Shown: in pieces, positions 51,700-59,580 of the stretch | Numbering within the stretch: the stretch's first letter is position 1 | Layout: each line of letters opens with the position of its first letter | Source: Bacillus sp. CECT 9360 | Lineage (GTDB): Bacteria > Bacillota > Bacilli > Bacillales > DSM-1321 | Direction of reading: 5' to 3' | Length of the DNA stretch: 64,000 nucleotides | NCBI RefSeq assembly: GCF_918741275.1 | Contig: NZ_CAKKNA010000001.1 | Coordinates: 62,001 to 126,000 of the forward strand | The notes under the pieces: model-generated | Told to the model about the DNA's origin: nothing | What the model saw: the letters and a program-made list of their open reading frames with translations, nothing else | Database searches by the model: none | Program-made: the position numbers and the translations under genes

Positions 51700-52854
51700 A
51701 TGTTCTTAGAAGTGACTCAACAGCGCAATCCAAGATTGATAGATGTTTCCTTAGAATTACATCAACAAGGAGCGATTTCTCCGAATACGTATGTACTTGA
51801 TTTGGATACTGTAAAGTCAAATGCTTCTCTTATAGCAGGAGAAGCCAAAAAACTGGATATTGAATTATTATATATGACCAAACAATTTGGTCGAAATCCG
51901 TTAGTGGCGCAGGCTATTGTAGAGGCGGGTATCGCAAAAGCAGTAGCTGTGGATCCATGGGAAGCGCTCACTCTCAGCAAAAACGGACTTAAAATTGGGC
52001 ATGTGGGACATCTTGTGCAAATACCCAAAAGAATGATCCCGGAAATCTTAAGTATCCAGCCCGATTATATTACCGTTTTTAGTTATGAAAATGCTAAGAA
52101 TGTGAGTGAAGCAGCAAAACAAATGGGAAGAATACAAAAAATTTTCTTGCGAATTGCGGAAGATGGTGACTTCATATATAACGGTCAAGAAGGTGGTTTT
52201 ACTCTTGATCAGCTTCAGGAAGAAGTGAAAAAACTTGAAGAGTTGGATGGAATAGTTATAGCAGGGTTAACTAGTTTTCCTTGCATATTAATTCAGAACG
52301 ATACTCCTACTATTACTCCAAATGCCAAGTCGATGCAAAGAGCAAAAGAATTCCTTGAGCAAAGAGGCCATCAGAATTTGCAGATGAATATGCCAAGTGC
52401 AACCTCAGTGGCAACGATGGAATTATTAAAAGAAAACGGAGCAACACAGGCAGAGCCAGGACACGCACTAACTGGTACGACTCCCTTACACGCAACTCAA
52501 CAGTTAGCAGAAAGACCAGCTATGACATACGTTTCAGAAGTCTCACATCTGTATCAAGATCGAGCTTATGTTTTTGGAGGCGGTTTTTATCCACGTTCCC
52601 ATATGGAAAAGGCTCTTGTTGGTACAAAAATAAATAATTTGAAAAAAGTGCCTATCATTAAAAATGACCCTACCAATATCGATTACTACGGAACATTAAA
52701 TACAGTTGATGTCAAAATCGGTGACACAGCCATATTTGCCTTTCGGACTCAAATATTTGTCACCCATGCCCAAATAGCAATCGTAAAAAACCTGTCAACT
52801 ACTCCAGAACTTCTAGGAATTTACGATGCAACTGGTAATTTAGTAAATAAATAG
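51700..52854 (+). CDS. yhfX: YhfX-type PLP-dependent racemase-like protein
   Basis: A 384-residue fold-type III PLP protein of the alanine-racemase group. NTYVLDLDTVKSNA precedes the cofactor Lys in LLYMTKQFGRNP, and GGGFYPRSHMEK and the C-terminal beta domain follow. It corresponds to E. coli YhfX. ATG 51700 (MFLEVTQQRNP) has a better-spaced GGAGAG and the usual N-terminus; ATG 51682 is the alternative. Predicted reaction is racemisation or decarboxylation of an amino acid-like intermediate. It closes the part of the cluster shared with E. coli. Confidence 0.87.
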   Translation: MFLEVTQQRNPRLIDVSLELHQQGAISPNTYVLDLDTVKSNASLIAGEAKKLDIELLYMTKQFGRNPLVAQAIVEAGIAKAVAVDPWEALTLSKNGLKIGHVGHLVQIPKRMIPEILSIQPDYITVFSYENAKNVSEAAKQMGRIQKIFLRIAEDGDFIYNGQEGGFTLDQLQEEVKKLEELDGIVIAGLTSFPCILIQNDTPTITPNAKSMQRAKEFLEQRGHQNLQMNMPSATSVATMELLKENGATQAEPGHALTGTTPLHATQQLAERPAMTYVSEVSHLYQDRAYVFGGGFYPRSHMEKALVGTKINNLKKVPIIKNDPTNIDYYGTLNTVDVKIGDTAIFAFRTQIFVTHAQIAIVKNLSTTPELLGIYDATGNLVNK

Positions 52855-53000
52855 GACAAGATAAATCATTTTATTAAATGGACGGATTAATCAAAAACAT
52901 GCAAGACATGTTATCGGATAGCGGAATTTTTTCTCCCTTTTTTCTACTCGTCCGTATTTCAAATAGTATAAGTGTAGGCCAAAATTAGGATGTGAATATT

Positions 53001-53750
53001 ATGTATCGAATTGTTTTTCTTGATATCGATGGAACGATTTTAAACTCTAATGAACAACTTGAAGAAAGACTTGTTGAAGCGATCATTCAGGTACAACAAA
53101 GAGGTGTACTAGTTGCCTTGGCTTCTGGAAGATCTCTGGTTGCCTCAGAAATATATGGAGAAAAATTTGGTTGTTCTATATACGTTACCTACAATGGCAG
53201 CTTAGTCTTTTCGAATAATGAGGTAATTTATGATGTCAAAATCCCATCAGAGTTAGCTTTTCAGTTATGCAGCAAAACGAAAGAATACAATGGGACTTAT
53301 TTTCACTTTTTAAACAAAACTTCTCGTTCGAATCATCCCCGGCCTGGTATAGAGCATTTGCTACCTCAAGCCACACAATCAAATTTAACTGACACAAAGA
53401 GCGACGCTCATCGCTTAGCCCTTTATATTGATGATGATAAAGACCGTGCATCTCTTAGTGCTAAAATAACGGATGAATATGTTTTTGAAGAAGGCAATCG
53501 ATTGGAAGTATATCCGGTTGGATCTAAATGGGCTGGGATTATACCTATCTTAAAGCAGTTAGAAATATCTACAGAAGAAGTAATCGCAATTGGTAATGGT
53601 ATAAATGATATAGAAATGCTAGAAGCAGCCGGATTAGGGATAGCGATGGGAAATGCACCTGATTACGTTAAAAAGAGAGCAAATTTTATTACTGAAGATA
53701 ATGATCATCATGGTGTTGTATTGGCATTAGAGAAAATATTTAATTTATAA
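53001..53750 (+). CDS. Cof-type HAD-family phosphatase
   Basis: A 249-residue HAD hydrolase: FLDIDGTILNS with the nucleophile and acid/base Asp, LASGRS as motif II, KWAGI Lys region, and GNGINDIEMLEAAGLGIAMGNA as motif IV. The cap is of the Cof/C2 type, typical of sugar-phosphate phosphatases. It lies 146 bases after yhfX and just before nagB, in the same orientation; there is no E. coli yhf counterpart. It may dephosphorylate a pathway intermediate. ATG 53001 is preferred over GTG 52992. Confidence 0.88.
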   Translation: MYRIVFLDIDGTILNSNEQLEERLVEAIIQVQQRGVLVALASGRSLVASEIYGEKFGCSIYVTYNGSLVFSNNEVIYDVKIPSELAFQLCSKTKEYNGTYFHFLNKTSRSNHPRPGIEHLLPQATQSNLTDTKSDAHRLALYIDDDKDRASLSAKITDEYVFEEGNRLEVYPVGSKWAGIIPILKQLEISTEEVIAIGNGINDIEMLEAAGLGIAMGNAPDYVKKRANFITEDNDHHGVVLALEKIFNL

Positions 53751-53814
53751 GCCGTTTATTATAAAAGAAAGTAGTGTACTAAAAGTATACAGCCTCTAAT
53801 TTAGGAGTGTTAAG

Positions 53815-54564
53815 ATGAAACTTGTAAAAGTTAGAAATTCAGAAGAAATGAGCATTTTTGCAGCAAGCCGAATCATTGAAAAAGTACGGTCTTCCTCTTC
53901 ATGTTCACTTGGTCTTGCTACTGGAGGTACACCAGTCGGTACTTATGAATATTTAATTGATGACTTTAAGAAAAAACAAACTACCTACAAGCATGTTTAT
54001 ACGTATAATCTGGATGAGTATGTAGGATTAGAATCCGGCGATCCAAACAGCTATCATTATTTCATGTATAATCATTTATTTAATTATATTGATATACCAA
54101 CCGGAAATGTAAACATACCTAACGGAATGGCATGCAATCTGAAAGAAGAAGCTATAAGTTATGAAGAAAAAATAGAACAAATCCGTGGTGTGGACTTACA
54201 ACTGTTAGGAATCGGTGAAAACGGACATATTGGTTTCAATGAACCAGGAACAGCGTTTAATAGGCCAACACACGTGTTAGCTCTCACAGAATCCACCCGG
54301 CAAGTGAATGCACGTTATTTTTCTAACTACGAAGAAGTACCAACTCATGCAATCACAATGGGGATTTCAACCATTTTAAAAAGTAAAGAAATATTGCTTC
54401 TCGCGTCCGGAGAGAGTAAGGCAGAAGCAGTATATCGAATGTTTTCAGAACCTATAAGTAGTGACTATCCAGCTACTGCCCTAAGAACTCATTCAAATGT
54501 AGTTGTAGTTGCAGATGAGAAGGCCGTCTCCAAATTAGAAGAATTTAATACCAATTATTCATAA
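53815..54564 (+). CDS. nagB: Glucosamine-6-phosphate deaminase
   Basis: A 249-residue NagB: LGLATGGTPVGTYEYL phosphate loop, YNLDEYVGL with the catalytic Asp, LLGIGENGHIGFNEPG with the catalytic Glu/His triad, and TMGISTIL. It converts glucosamine 6-phosphate to fructose 6-phosphate and ammonia. It is a full-length second-type NagB placed at the end of the yhf cluster, without nagA or a nag regulator beside it, which suggests that the yhf pathway delivers an amino-sugar phosphate. AGGAGTG precedes the ATG. Confidence 0.93.
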   Translation: MKLVKVRNSEEMSIFAASRIIEKVRSSSSCSLGLATGGTPVGTYEYLIDDFKKKQTTYKHVYTYNLDEYVGLESGDPNSYHYFMYNHLFNYIDIPTGNVNIPNGMACNLKEEAISYEEKIEQIRGVDLQLLGIGENGHIGFNEPGTAFNRPTHVLALTESTRQVNARYFSNYEEVPTHAITMGISTILKSKEILLLASGESKAEAVYRMFSEPISSDYPATALRTHSNVVVVADEKAVSKLEEFNTNYS

Positions 54565-54654
54565 ACATAATGTTGATGAAAGTTATTTACTAGATTCTTG
54601 TATTTTTTCTTGTAGCCCCCAAAAATAACGACATATTGCCATAATGTCAGTAAT

Positions 54655-54708
54655 AATTGCAAGTTTATTTATTCCAAAGGAGTCAATGAACAATAACAAA
54701 CAACTATA
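54655..54708 (+). pseudogene. 3' remnant of the small hydrophobic-protein gene
   Basis: The sequence encodes IIASLFIPKESMNNNKQL and a stop, nearly identical to the end of the gene at 43632-43844 (LIASLFMPKESMNNNEQL). The front of the gene is missing. The following terminator (54728-54762) is also a copy of sequence near 43862. Confidence 0.8.
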
Positions 54709-54727
54709 AATTACCACGATCCAATCA

Positions 54728-54762
54728 AAAGGACTTTCAATTATGAAGGTCTTTATTTTTTA
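54728..54762 (+). terminator. Terminator belonging to the small-protein remnant
   Basis: GGACTTTCA pairs with TGAAGGTCT (two G-U pairs) with outer AAA/TTT, followed by TTTTTT. The left-hand copy at 43862-43880 is degraded. It also ends readthrough from nagB. Confidence 0.7.
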
Positions 54763-54905
54763 TACAATCCTTTTTAAAAAATAAGGGCTTTCTTTAATAG
54801 ATGACCCTCAATGACATATTTGAACAAATTCCTACATGACTATTATGGTACAGTCAACTTGAGTGATAGGCATTGATACAAGAAGATGAAATGGAGAAGA
54901 GAACC

Positions 54906-56099
54906 ATGGATCGAAAAGCTTTTATCATATTGTCATTTATCATGTTTTTAACGATGACGGGTTATGGAATTGTCCTCCCCAGCTTGCCATATGTAGCCGA
55001 ACGGTTAGGTCTGTCTTCTTTTCAAATGGGTAGCTTGATCACCGGCTGGGCCCTTGCGCAATTTATATCAACACCAGTATGGGGCAGATTAATCGATCGC
55101 TTTGGCCGAAAACCGATCCTGTTTATCGGTCTATTTGGCTTCGGAATTGCCTTCATTCTGATTATCTTTGCGCAAACCTACGGACAATTGTTAGTCGCGC
55201 GAATCATTGGCGCCACCCTGTCTGCAGGATCGCTTCCAGCTGCCCTCACCATTGTTGCAGATTCTTCGGATGACGAAAACCGGGGAAACGCAATGGCAAA
55301 GATAGGGGCTGTCAACGGCCTGGGTTTTCTATGCGGTCCTGCTTTAGGCGGCGTTTTTGCTCCTTTGGGTGTGAATGCACCATTTATTGCTGCAGGCTCA
55401 TTGGCGTTTCTCGCTTTACCATTTGTATGGCTATCGATAAAAGAACCGCCCAAGCAGGTGTTAAAGATGGCTGAGCCTTCTTTCATAAGATCGCTTGTAC
55501 TCGTTACAAAATCCGGTTACCGTGAGCTCTACATACTAACCCTCGGAATATCACTTGCTGCATCCAGTTTATTCGGAATGCTTGGCTACTTCATGATTGA
55601 CGGTTTTTCAGCAACCCCCGGGGAAGTCAGCATGGCCTTCAGCATATTTGCCGGCGGCTCCGCGTTCGTCCAATTCTTTCTATTAAAATACCTTTATCAA
55701 ATAAGAACGGAAAACTGGATTGCCAAATTTGGCTTTGTCATCTGTGCGATTGGTTATCTATTAATTGCTGCTTCCATTAATGTCTGGATGGCGGTTCTCG
55801 GATGCGGTTTAGTCGGGGTGGGGTCCGCCTGCACTCGCCCGACAATCATTTCGCTGCTTTCCAAACAAGAAAGGATGGGAAGAGGGATCACGATGGGACT
55901 GGACCAGGCCATCGACAGCTTCGGAAGAATCCTGGGACCATTAATCGGTGGAGTGTTTTTTGCGCTTCACAGCACTGTCCCTTTCCTCGGGTCTTCCCTG
56001 ATTTGCGGACTATTATTTTTGGTGGTGTTGATAAATGGCCGGGATTCATTTGGGGTTTGGAGGATGGAGAAAGAAATAAAGGAAAGTAAATCTCAATAA
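54906..56099 (+). CDS. MFS transporter, TetA/multidrug-efflux-like
   Basis: A protein of about 397 residues with twelve membrane segments. Motif A between helices 2 and 3 is GRLIDRFGRKPIL, and helix 1 has GYGIVLPSLPYVAERLG, as in TetA/YceE-type drug:proton antiporters. The frame opens at TTG 54873; GGAGAAGAGA suits ATG 54906 (MDRKAF). A broken copy of its beginning lies at 43892-43999, so this gene is the intact right half of the split junction flanking the island. Cargo unknown. Confidence 0.88.
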   Translation: MDRKAFIILSFIMFLTMTGYGIVLPSLPYVAERLGLSSFQMGSLITGWALAQFISTPVWGRLIDRFGRKPILFIGLFGFGIAFILIIFAQTYGQLLVARIIGATLSAGSLPAALTIVADSSDDENRGNAMAKIGAVNGLGFLCGPALGGVFAPLGVNAPFIAAGSLAFLALPFVWLSIKEPPKQVLKMAEPSFIRSLVLVTKSGYRELYILTLGISLAASSLFGMLGYFMIDGFSATPGEVSMAFSIFAGGSAFVQFFLLKYLYQIRTENWIAKFGFVICAIGYLLIAASINVWMAVLGCGLVGVGSACTRPTIISLLSKQERMGRGITMGLDQAIDSFGRILGPLIGGVFFALHSTVPFLGSSLICGLLFLVVLINGRDSFGVWRMEKEIKESKSQ

Positions 56100-56212
56100 A
56101 ATAGCCTTTTTAAAAAAATAGCGTGGAATCTGATGAGCATCCTTTAACAGGTTTGGTCATATGTTGTGCTACTATGGTAGGGAATAATGAAGGAAAAGAA
56201 AGAGGTGCCGTT

Positions 56213-56941
56213 ATGAAAATCGAGGTATGGTCGGATTTTGTCTGTCCGTTTTGTTATATTGGGAAACGCCGGTTAGAAGAAGCCCTTGGCCAATTCGCTC
56301 ATAAAGACCAAGTGGAAGTTGAATATAAAAGCTTTGAGCTTGACCCGGATGCGCAGAAGGACACGGATAAGAGTATCCACGAACTACTCGCATCCAAGTA
56401 TGGGATGAGTGTTGAACAGGCCAAACAATCAAACGAAGGGGTCGGGCAGCAGGCAGCCGCTATGGGACTGACTTACAACTTTGATACGATGAAGTCAACC
56501 AATACCTTTGATGCCCATCGCCTTGCAAAGTTTGCTAAGTCGCATGGAAAAGAAGCAGAAATCACGGAAAAATTGCTTTACGCTTATTTTACTGAATCAA
56601 AGCATATCGGGGATCATGAAACACTGGCAGAAATCGCGGAAACAGTCGGATTGGACCGTCAAGAAGCATTGAACGTTCTAACTGATGAGGCAGCTTATGA
56701 GGCTGATGTGCGTAATGACCAAGCTGTCGCCAGACAATATGGCATCAGTGGGGTCCCGTATTTTGTCATTAACCAAAAATACGCCATCTCAGGTGCTCAG
56801 CCGACAGAATCATTCGTGGGCGCGCTCGAGCAAATATGGCAGGAAGAATCTGCTGCACCCAAATTGCAGGATCTTTCCGCAGACGGAGCAGACGACGCAA
56901 GCTGTGCGGATGGCAGCTGTGCGGTGCCGAATAAGCAGTAG
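56213..56941 (+). CDS. DsbA/FrnE-family thiol oxidoreductase
   Basis: A 242-residue cytoplasmic protein of the FrnE/polyketide-type DsbA family. The active site is FVCPFCYIG (CPFC) near the start; GISGVPYFVIN is the cis-Pro loop. The C-terminus carries an extra acidic tail with two more Cys (DDASCADGSCAVPNKQ). FrnE proteins of this type act as disulfide isomerases in oxidative stress. Open frame starts at 56123, but AAGAGGTG marks ATG 56213 (MKIEVWSDF). No signal peptide. Confidence 0.9.
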   Translation: MKIEVWSDFVCPFCYIGKRRLEEALGQFAHKDQVEVEYKSFELDPDAQKDTDKSIHELLASKYGMSVEQAKQSNEGVGQQAAAMGLTYNFDTMKSTNTFDAHRLAKFAKSHGKEAEITEKLLYAYFTESKHIGDHETLAEIAETVGLDRQEALNVLTDEAAYEADVRNDQAVARQYGISGVPYFVINQKYAISGAQPTESFVGALEQIWQEESAAPKLQDLSADGADDASCADGSCAVPNKQ

Positions 56942-56969
56942 TAAATGATTGCAATATGAACTTATTTAT

Positions 56970-57018
56970 AAAAGTCTTCTGGTTCGTTGAATTCACATAC
57001 GAACTAGGAGGCTTTTTC
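56970..57018 (+). terminator. Terminator after the DsbA/FrnE gene
   Basis: A long stem of up to 18 pairs (AAAAGTCTTCTGGTTCGT with its partner at 56999-57016, some G-U) ending in TTTTT. Confidence 0.8.
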
Positions 57019-57110
57019 AAAGGGATTCAATCTATAGATAGTTATACCAACGAGGAAAGTAGCAAAAGCAGCTTATCCTTTATAAAATTCCAGAATAATT
57101 ACAAAAAAGT

Positions 57111-57145
57111 AAAGAGGAAATGCACACAGCATGATCCTCTTTTTC
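57111..57145. terminator. Bidirectional terminator before the lipoprotein gene end
   Basis: AAAGAGGA pairs with TCCTCTTT over a 16-base loop; the distal arm touches the stop codon of the minus-strand lipoprotein gene. Confidence 0.6.
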
Positions 57146-57452
57146 ATTCTGTACCAACGATCCCGTAAGTACTTACTTCATAATCATTATTAGTTTCAAC
57201 AGTGACAAAAATCTCTTCCTCTTTATTGCCTTTATAATAACCATAAACAATCAGGGAATCTACTCCGCCAACAGAGGGTAAAACTTCTGTACTTTTAGGA
57301 ATGAATTCCTTTCCTTCTTCAAGCAAGAGAAATTCTGAAGCGACCTTTTTAGATAACGCAGTGGTTTCATCTTCTTTCATTTCATCTCCTCCTTGGCATC
57401 CAGACAGGATAAGACATACAGCTGTTATAAAAATCAAACAAAATCGTTGCAT
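57144..57452 (-). CDS. Small lipoprotein, possible immunity partner of the lipase
   Basis: A 102-residue lipoprotein: signal QRFCLIFITAVCLILSGC with the lipobox Cys at position 19. The mature part has one helix (LSKKVASEFLLLEE) followed by about four strands (SLIVYGYYKGN, EEIFVTVETN, EVSTYGIVG), a small cystatin-like alpha/beta pattern. It is divergent from the lipase gene, sharing a 68-base spacer. In S. aureus the type VII lipase TslA is neutralised by a small cystatin-like lipoprotein (TilA); the size, anchor and location here fit a similar role, but I cannot confirm homology. Confidence 0.75.
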   Translation of the reverse strand: MQRFCLIFITAVCLILSGCQGGDEMKEDETTALSKKVASEFLLLEEGKEFIPKSTEVLPSVGGVDSLIVYGYYKGNKEEEIFVTVETNNDYEVSTYGIVGTE

Positions 57453-57520
57453 CTGTATCGCCTCTTTTTGGAATATTTTATATAATTACAGTATAACGTG
57501 AGCGGGGAGGTGTATCAATC

Positions 57521-58660
57521 ATGGAAAACAGGATTGGGGACAAAGAATTTTTGAAATTAAGTCAGCATGCGTATGCTAAAAAGCCTTTAGAGGAGATAAA
57601 TATTGTCTTAAAGAATGGAACTCAAAAGTGGACATTGGAAAAAATCAAAGGAGTAAAAACACACGATAAACAGACAGGGTTCGATGCGGTGGTATATAAG
57701 AAAGGCAATAATGTAGTCATAGCATTCCGCGGCACCCAAGGGGATGATCTGCTCGGAGAAGGATTTGCAGATCTTAAAACGGATATTAAATATATTGCCA
57801 ATCAAAATGCGGATGTAAAACAGGTAGTTCCAAAAAAATTGAGGTATTATTTTAGTGATTCTGAAATCACGAAAGGAGGATATATAAAAAACCAGTTTAC
57901 ACAAGCGGACGCTCTCGTGAAAAAGGTGAAGGAAAAATACCCGAATGCGCATATTGCCAGCACAGGGCACTCCCTGGGCGGGGGTCAAGCATCCTATGCA
58001 GGTGCCATCCATTCGGTAGAAGCAGTCACATTCAGCTCCCCTACCGTTTTACACCTACTTCCGGAAAAGCTGCAGAAGAAAGTCAATAAAGGACATTATG
58101 ATCAAACCATCGTAAATTTTATACACCCAAGAGATTCGATAGGGGCCGGCGGTATTGCTCCCTATAAACGTCATATTGGTTCCAGTTACTATATTGGGTT
58201 AGATTATGAACTTGAAAACAGTGAATGGTTAGACAAACCACTTAAACGGTTATATTTTTCGTTAGCAAAAGATAACTACCATAACATGAAACATTTTGAA
58301 TTTGATAAATTCGGAAACATAAATAATCCCAATCTAACAAATGCCTTAACAGGGGATGCACTATGGAAATCGCCCAGGCACTTCTCAACTGGAGGGACCT
58401 CAGTTGATGTCACACCTTTGGATCTTTTGGATGTCGCAGCAGATTTCAAACAACTTGAATCACGAGTCGATAGCGCATTTGATGAAGCCAAGAGCTATAT
58501 TAACAGATTGAATGATATTCAGAAAAACGGTCATCTTCAGGATGAAGTATTACGCTCGATAAAAGATTTTCAATCTTGGTTTACGGAAACCACTCACGAG
58601 TTGTATAAGAACTTAGAAACAGCTTCAGATTCTTATGTAAGGGCGGATGAGTTGCCATGA
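57521..58660 (+). CDS. Class 3-type lipase with helical C-terminal domain, putative T7SS effector
   Basis: A 379-residue protein. The N-terminal two thirds form an alpha/beta hydrolase: VVIAFRGTQGDD before the oxyanion region, the nucleophile elbow STGHSLGGGQASYAGA (Ser about residue 151), and NFIHPRDSIGAGG with the likely catalytic Asp. Residues about 295-379 are a long helical tail without hydrolase motifs (DLLDVAADFKQLESRVDSAFDEAK onward). No signal peptide is present. The tail, plus the overlapping WXG100-like gene, resembles the reversed architecture of the S. aureus type VII lipase effector TslA. Secretion is inference; no secretion machinery lies in the window. Confidence 0.82.
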   Translation: MENRIGDKEFLKLSQHAYAKKPLEEINIVLKNGTQKWTLEKIKGVKTHDKQTGFDAVVYKKGNNVVIAFRGTQGDDLLGEGFADLKTDIKYIANQNADVKQVVPKKLRYYFSDSEITKGGYIKNQFTQADALVKKVKEKYPNAHIASTGHSLGGGQASYAGAIHSVEAVTFSSPTVLHLLPEKLQKKVNKGHYDQTIVNFIHPRDSIGAGGIAPYKRHIGSSYYIGLDYELENSEWLDKPLKRLYFSLAKDNYHNMKHFEFDKFGNINNPNLTNALTGDALWKSPRHFSTGGTSVDVTPLDLLDVAADFKQLESRVDSAFDEAKSYINRLNDIQKNGHLQDEVLRSIKDFQSWFTETTHELYKNLETASDSYVRADELP

Positions 58661-58956
58661 ATAAATTAGATAAGCTACTGGTCGAATCAGAAGATCTAGA
58701 GTTCATGGATAAAAAATTCACAATCCTTATTGATCAGTTGGAAGCGGATTGTGCGTTGATAAAGCAGACCATGGAAAAAGCAGCATCATGGAAGTCTGGA
58801 CAAGGGAAAGAATCGTTCCTGGATGCTATGGAAAAATACTTCCATACATATTCTCTTAAACTTTCAAAAATGAGAGACCTCAGCAATGATATTAATCGCG
58901 CTAGGAAAAATATTAAAGCGGATATACACGATGAATTGATTCTGCCGAAGTGGTAA
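58657..58956 (+). CDS. WXG100-like small helical protein, partner of the lipase
   Basis: A 99-residue all-helical protein overlapping the lipase stop by four bases (ATGA). Two long helices flank a turn with SWKSGQGKESF at about residues 47-57, very like the W-x-G turn followed by a Phe in WXG100 proteins (here W-K-S-G). Size and charge also match WXG100 or Lap-type helper proteins of type VII secretion. It probably binds the helical tail of the lipase and forms the export signal. No relative is recognised by name. Confidence 0.72.
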   Translation: MNKLDKLLVESEDLEFMDKKFTILIDQLEADCALIKQTMEKAASWKSGQGKESFLDAMEKYFHTYSLKLSKMRDLSNDINRARKNIKADIHDELILPKW

Positions 58957-59190
58957 TAATATGTTTACGGAGAACATTTAGAAGCCAAGAGCAAGGATTA
59001 TTTTCCGTCTTTAATTATAAAGTATGGATGGTAGTTGCGCTCATCTAATATTACAGTTGAAATTGGAAGCGTTTTCATTTATTATAATAATTAACTAATT
59101 ACATTTTAATTGGTGCATGAATTATTTATTAGATTCAATGATTAAAAGGATAATAGCTTGGGTATTAATTATAAAAAGGGAGGGGAAACC

Positions 59191-59319
59191 ATGAGAGAAA
59201 ATAAATTAACTGATTTCGCGCAGGAAGATCGCTTTGAATTACATTCATACCTTACATACTTGTTTGAACAACTTGTAGCTAGTGTTCCTAAACAGGAGCA
59301 AACGGAGATCAATGAGTGA
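59191..59319 (+). CDS. Small 42-residue protein
   Basis: A short frame MRENKLTDFAQEDRFELH... ending QTEINE, with an excellent ribosome site (AAAGGGAGGGG seven bases before ATG) and a strong terminator 45 bases after the stop. It is acidic, amphipathic and helical in the middle (ELHSYLTYLFEQLVASV), with no membrane segment. I recognise no family. The 230 bases upstream, after the lipase pair, contain no other frame. The combination of ribosome site and terminator makes it a likely real gene, perhaps a regulatory or sporulation-related small protein. Confidence 0.6.
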   Translation: MRENKLTDFAQEDRFELHSYLTYLFEQLVASVPKQEQTEINE

Positions 59320-59363
59320 GGGAAAATAGAATTCCGAAACCAAATTTTAATAAGCAATTAATC

Positions 59364-59410
59364 TAAACGGTCTTGTTTATTCTGGAGAGAATAGCAAGAT
59401 CGTTTATTTA
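59364..59410 (+). terminator. Terminator of the 42-residue gene
   Basis: A 12-bp outer stem (TAAACGGTCTTG / CAAGATCGTTTA, one G-U) and a six-bp inner stem (TATTCT / AGAATA), followed by TTTAT. Confidence 0.75.
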
Positions 59411-59522
59411 TGTATATATTTATTGATTAGTCTAGCATGAGATACAAAAACTAAAATGCTTGTTGTGAATCAAATTATTAAGAGTTTTGCGAATCCATAA
59501 AGAATCCACCAGCAAATCCCCT

Positions 59523-59547
59523 GATTGAAGCCTCTATAAAAGGGTAT
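59523..59547 (+). promoter_or_regulatory. SigB-like promoter of the stress gene
   Basis: GATTGA and GGGTAT separated by 13 bases resemble the SigB consensus (GTTTAA, 13-15 bases, GGGTAT). It lies 33 bases before a YflT-type general stress gene, as expected. Confidence 0.55.
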
Positions 59548-59580
59548 TTAGTAAGTAAGTCATGAAAGGAGCCAATCATC

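Noticed and set aside
53770-53796. Third YhfZ operator before nagB (TACTAAAAGTA)
   Set aside because: The arms resemble the operator but the centre is shorter by three bases, so it was not included.
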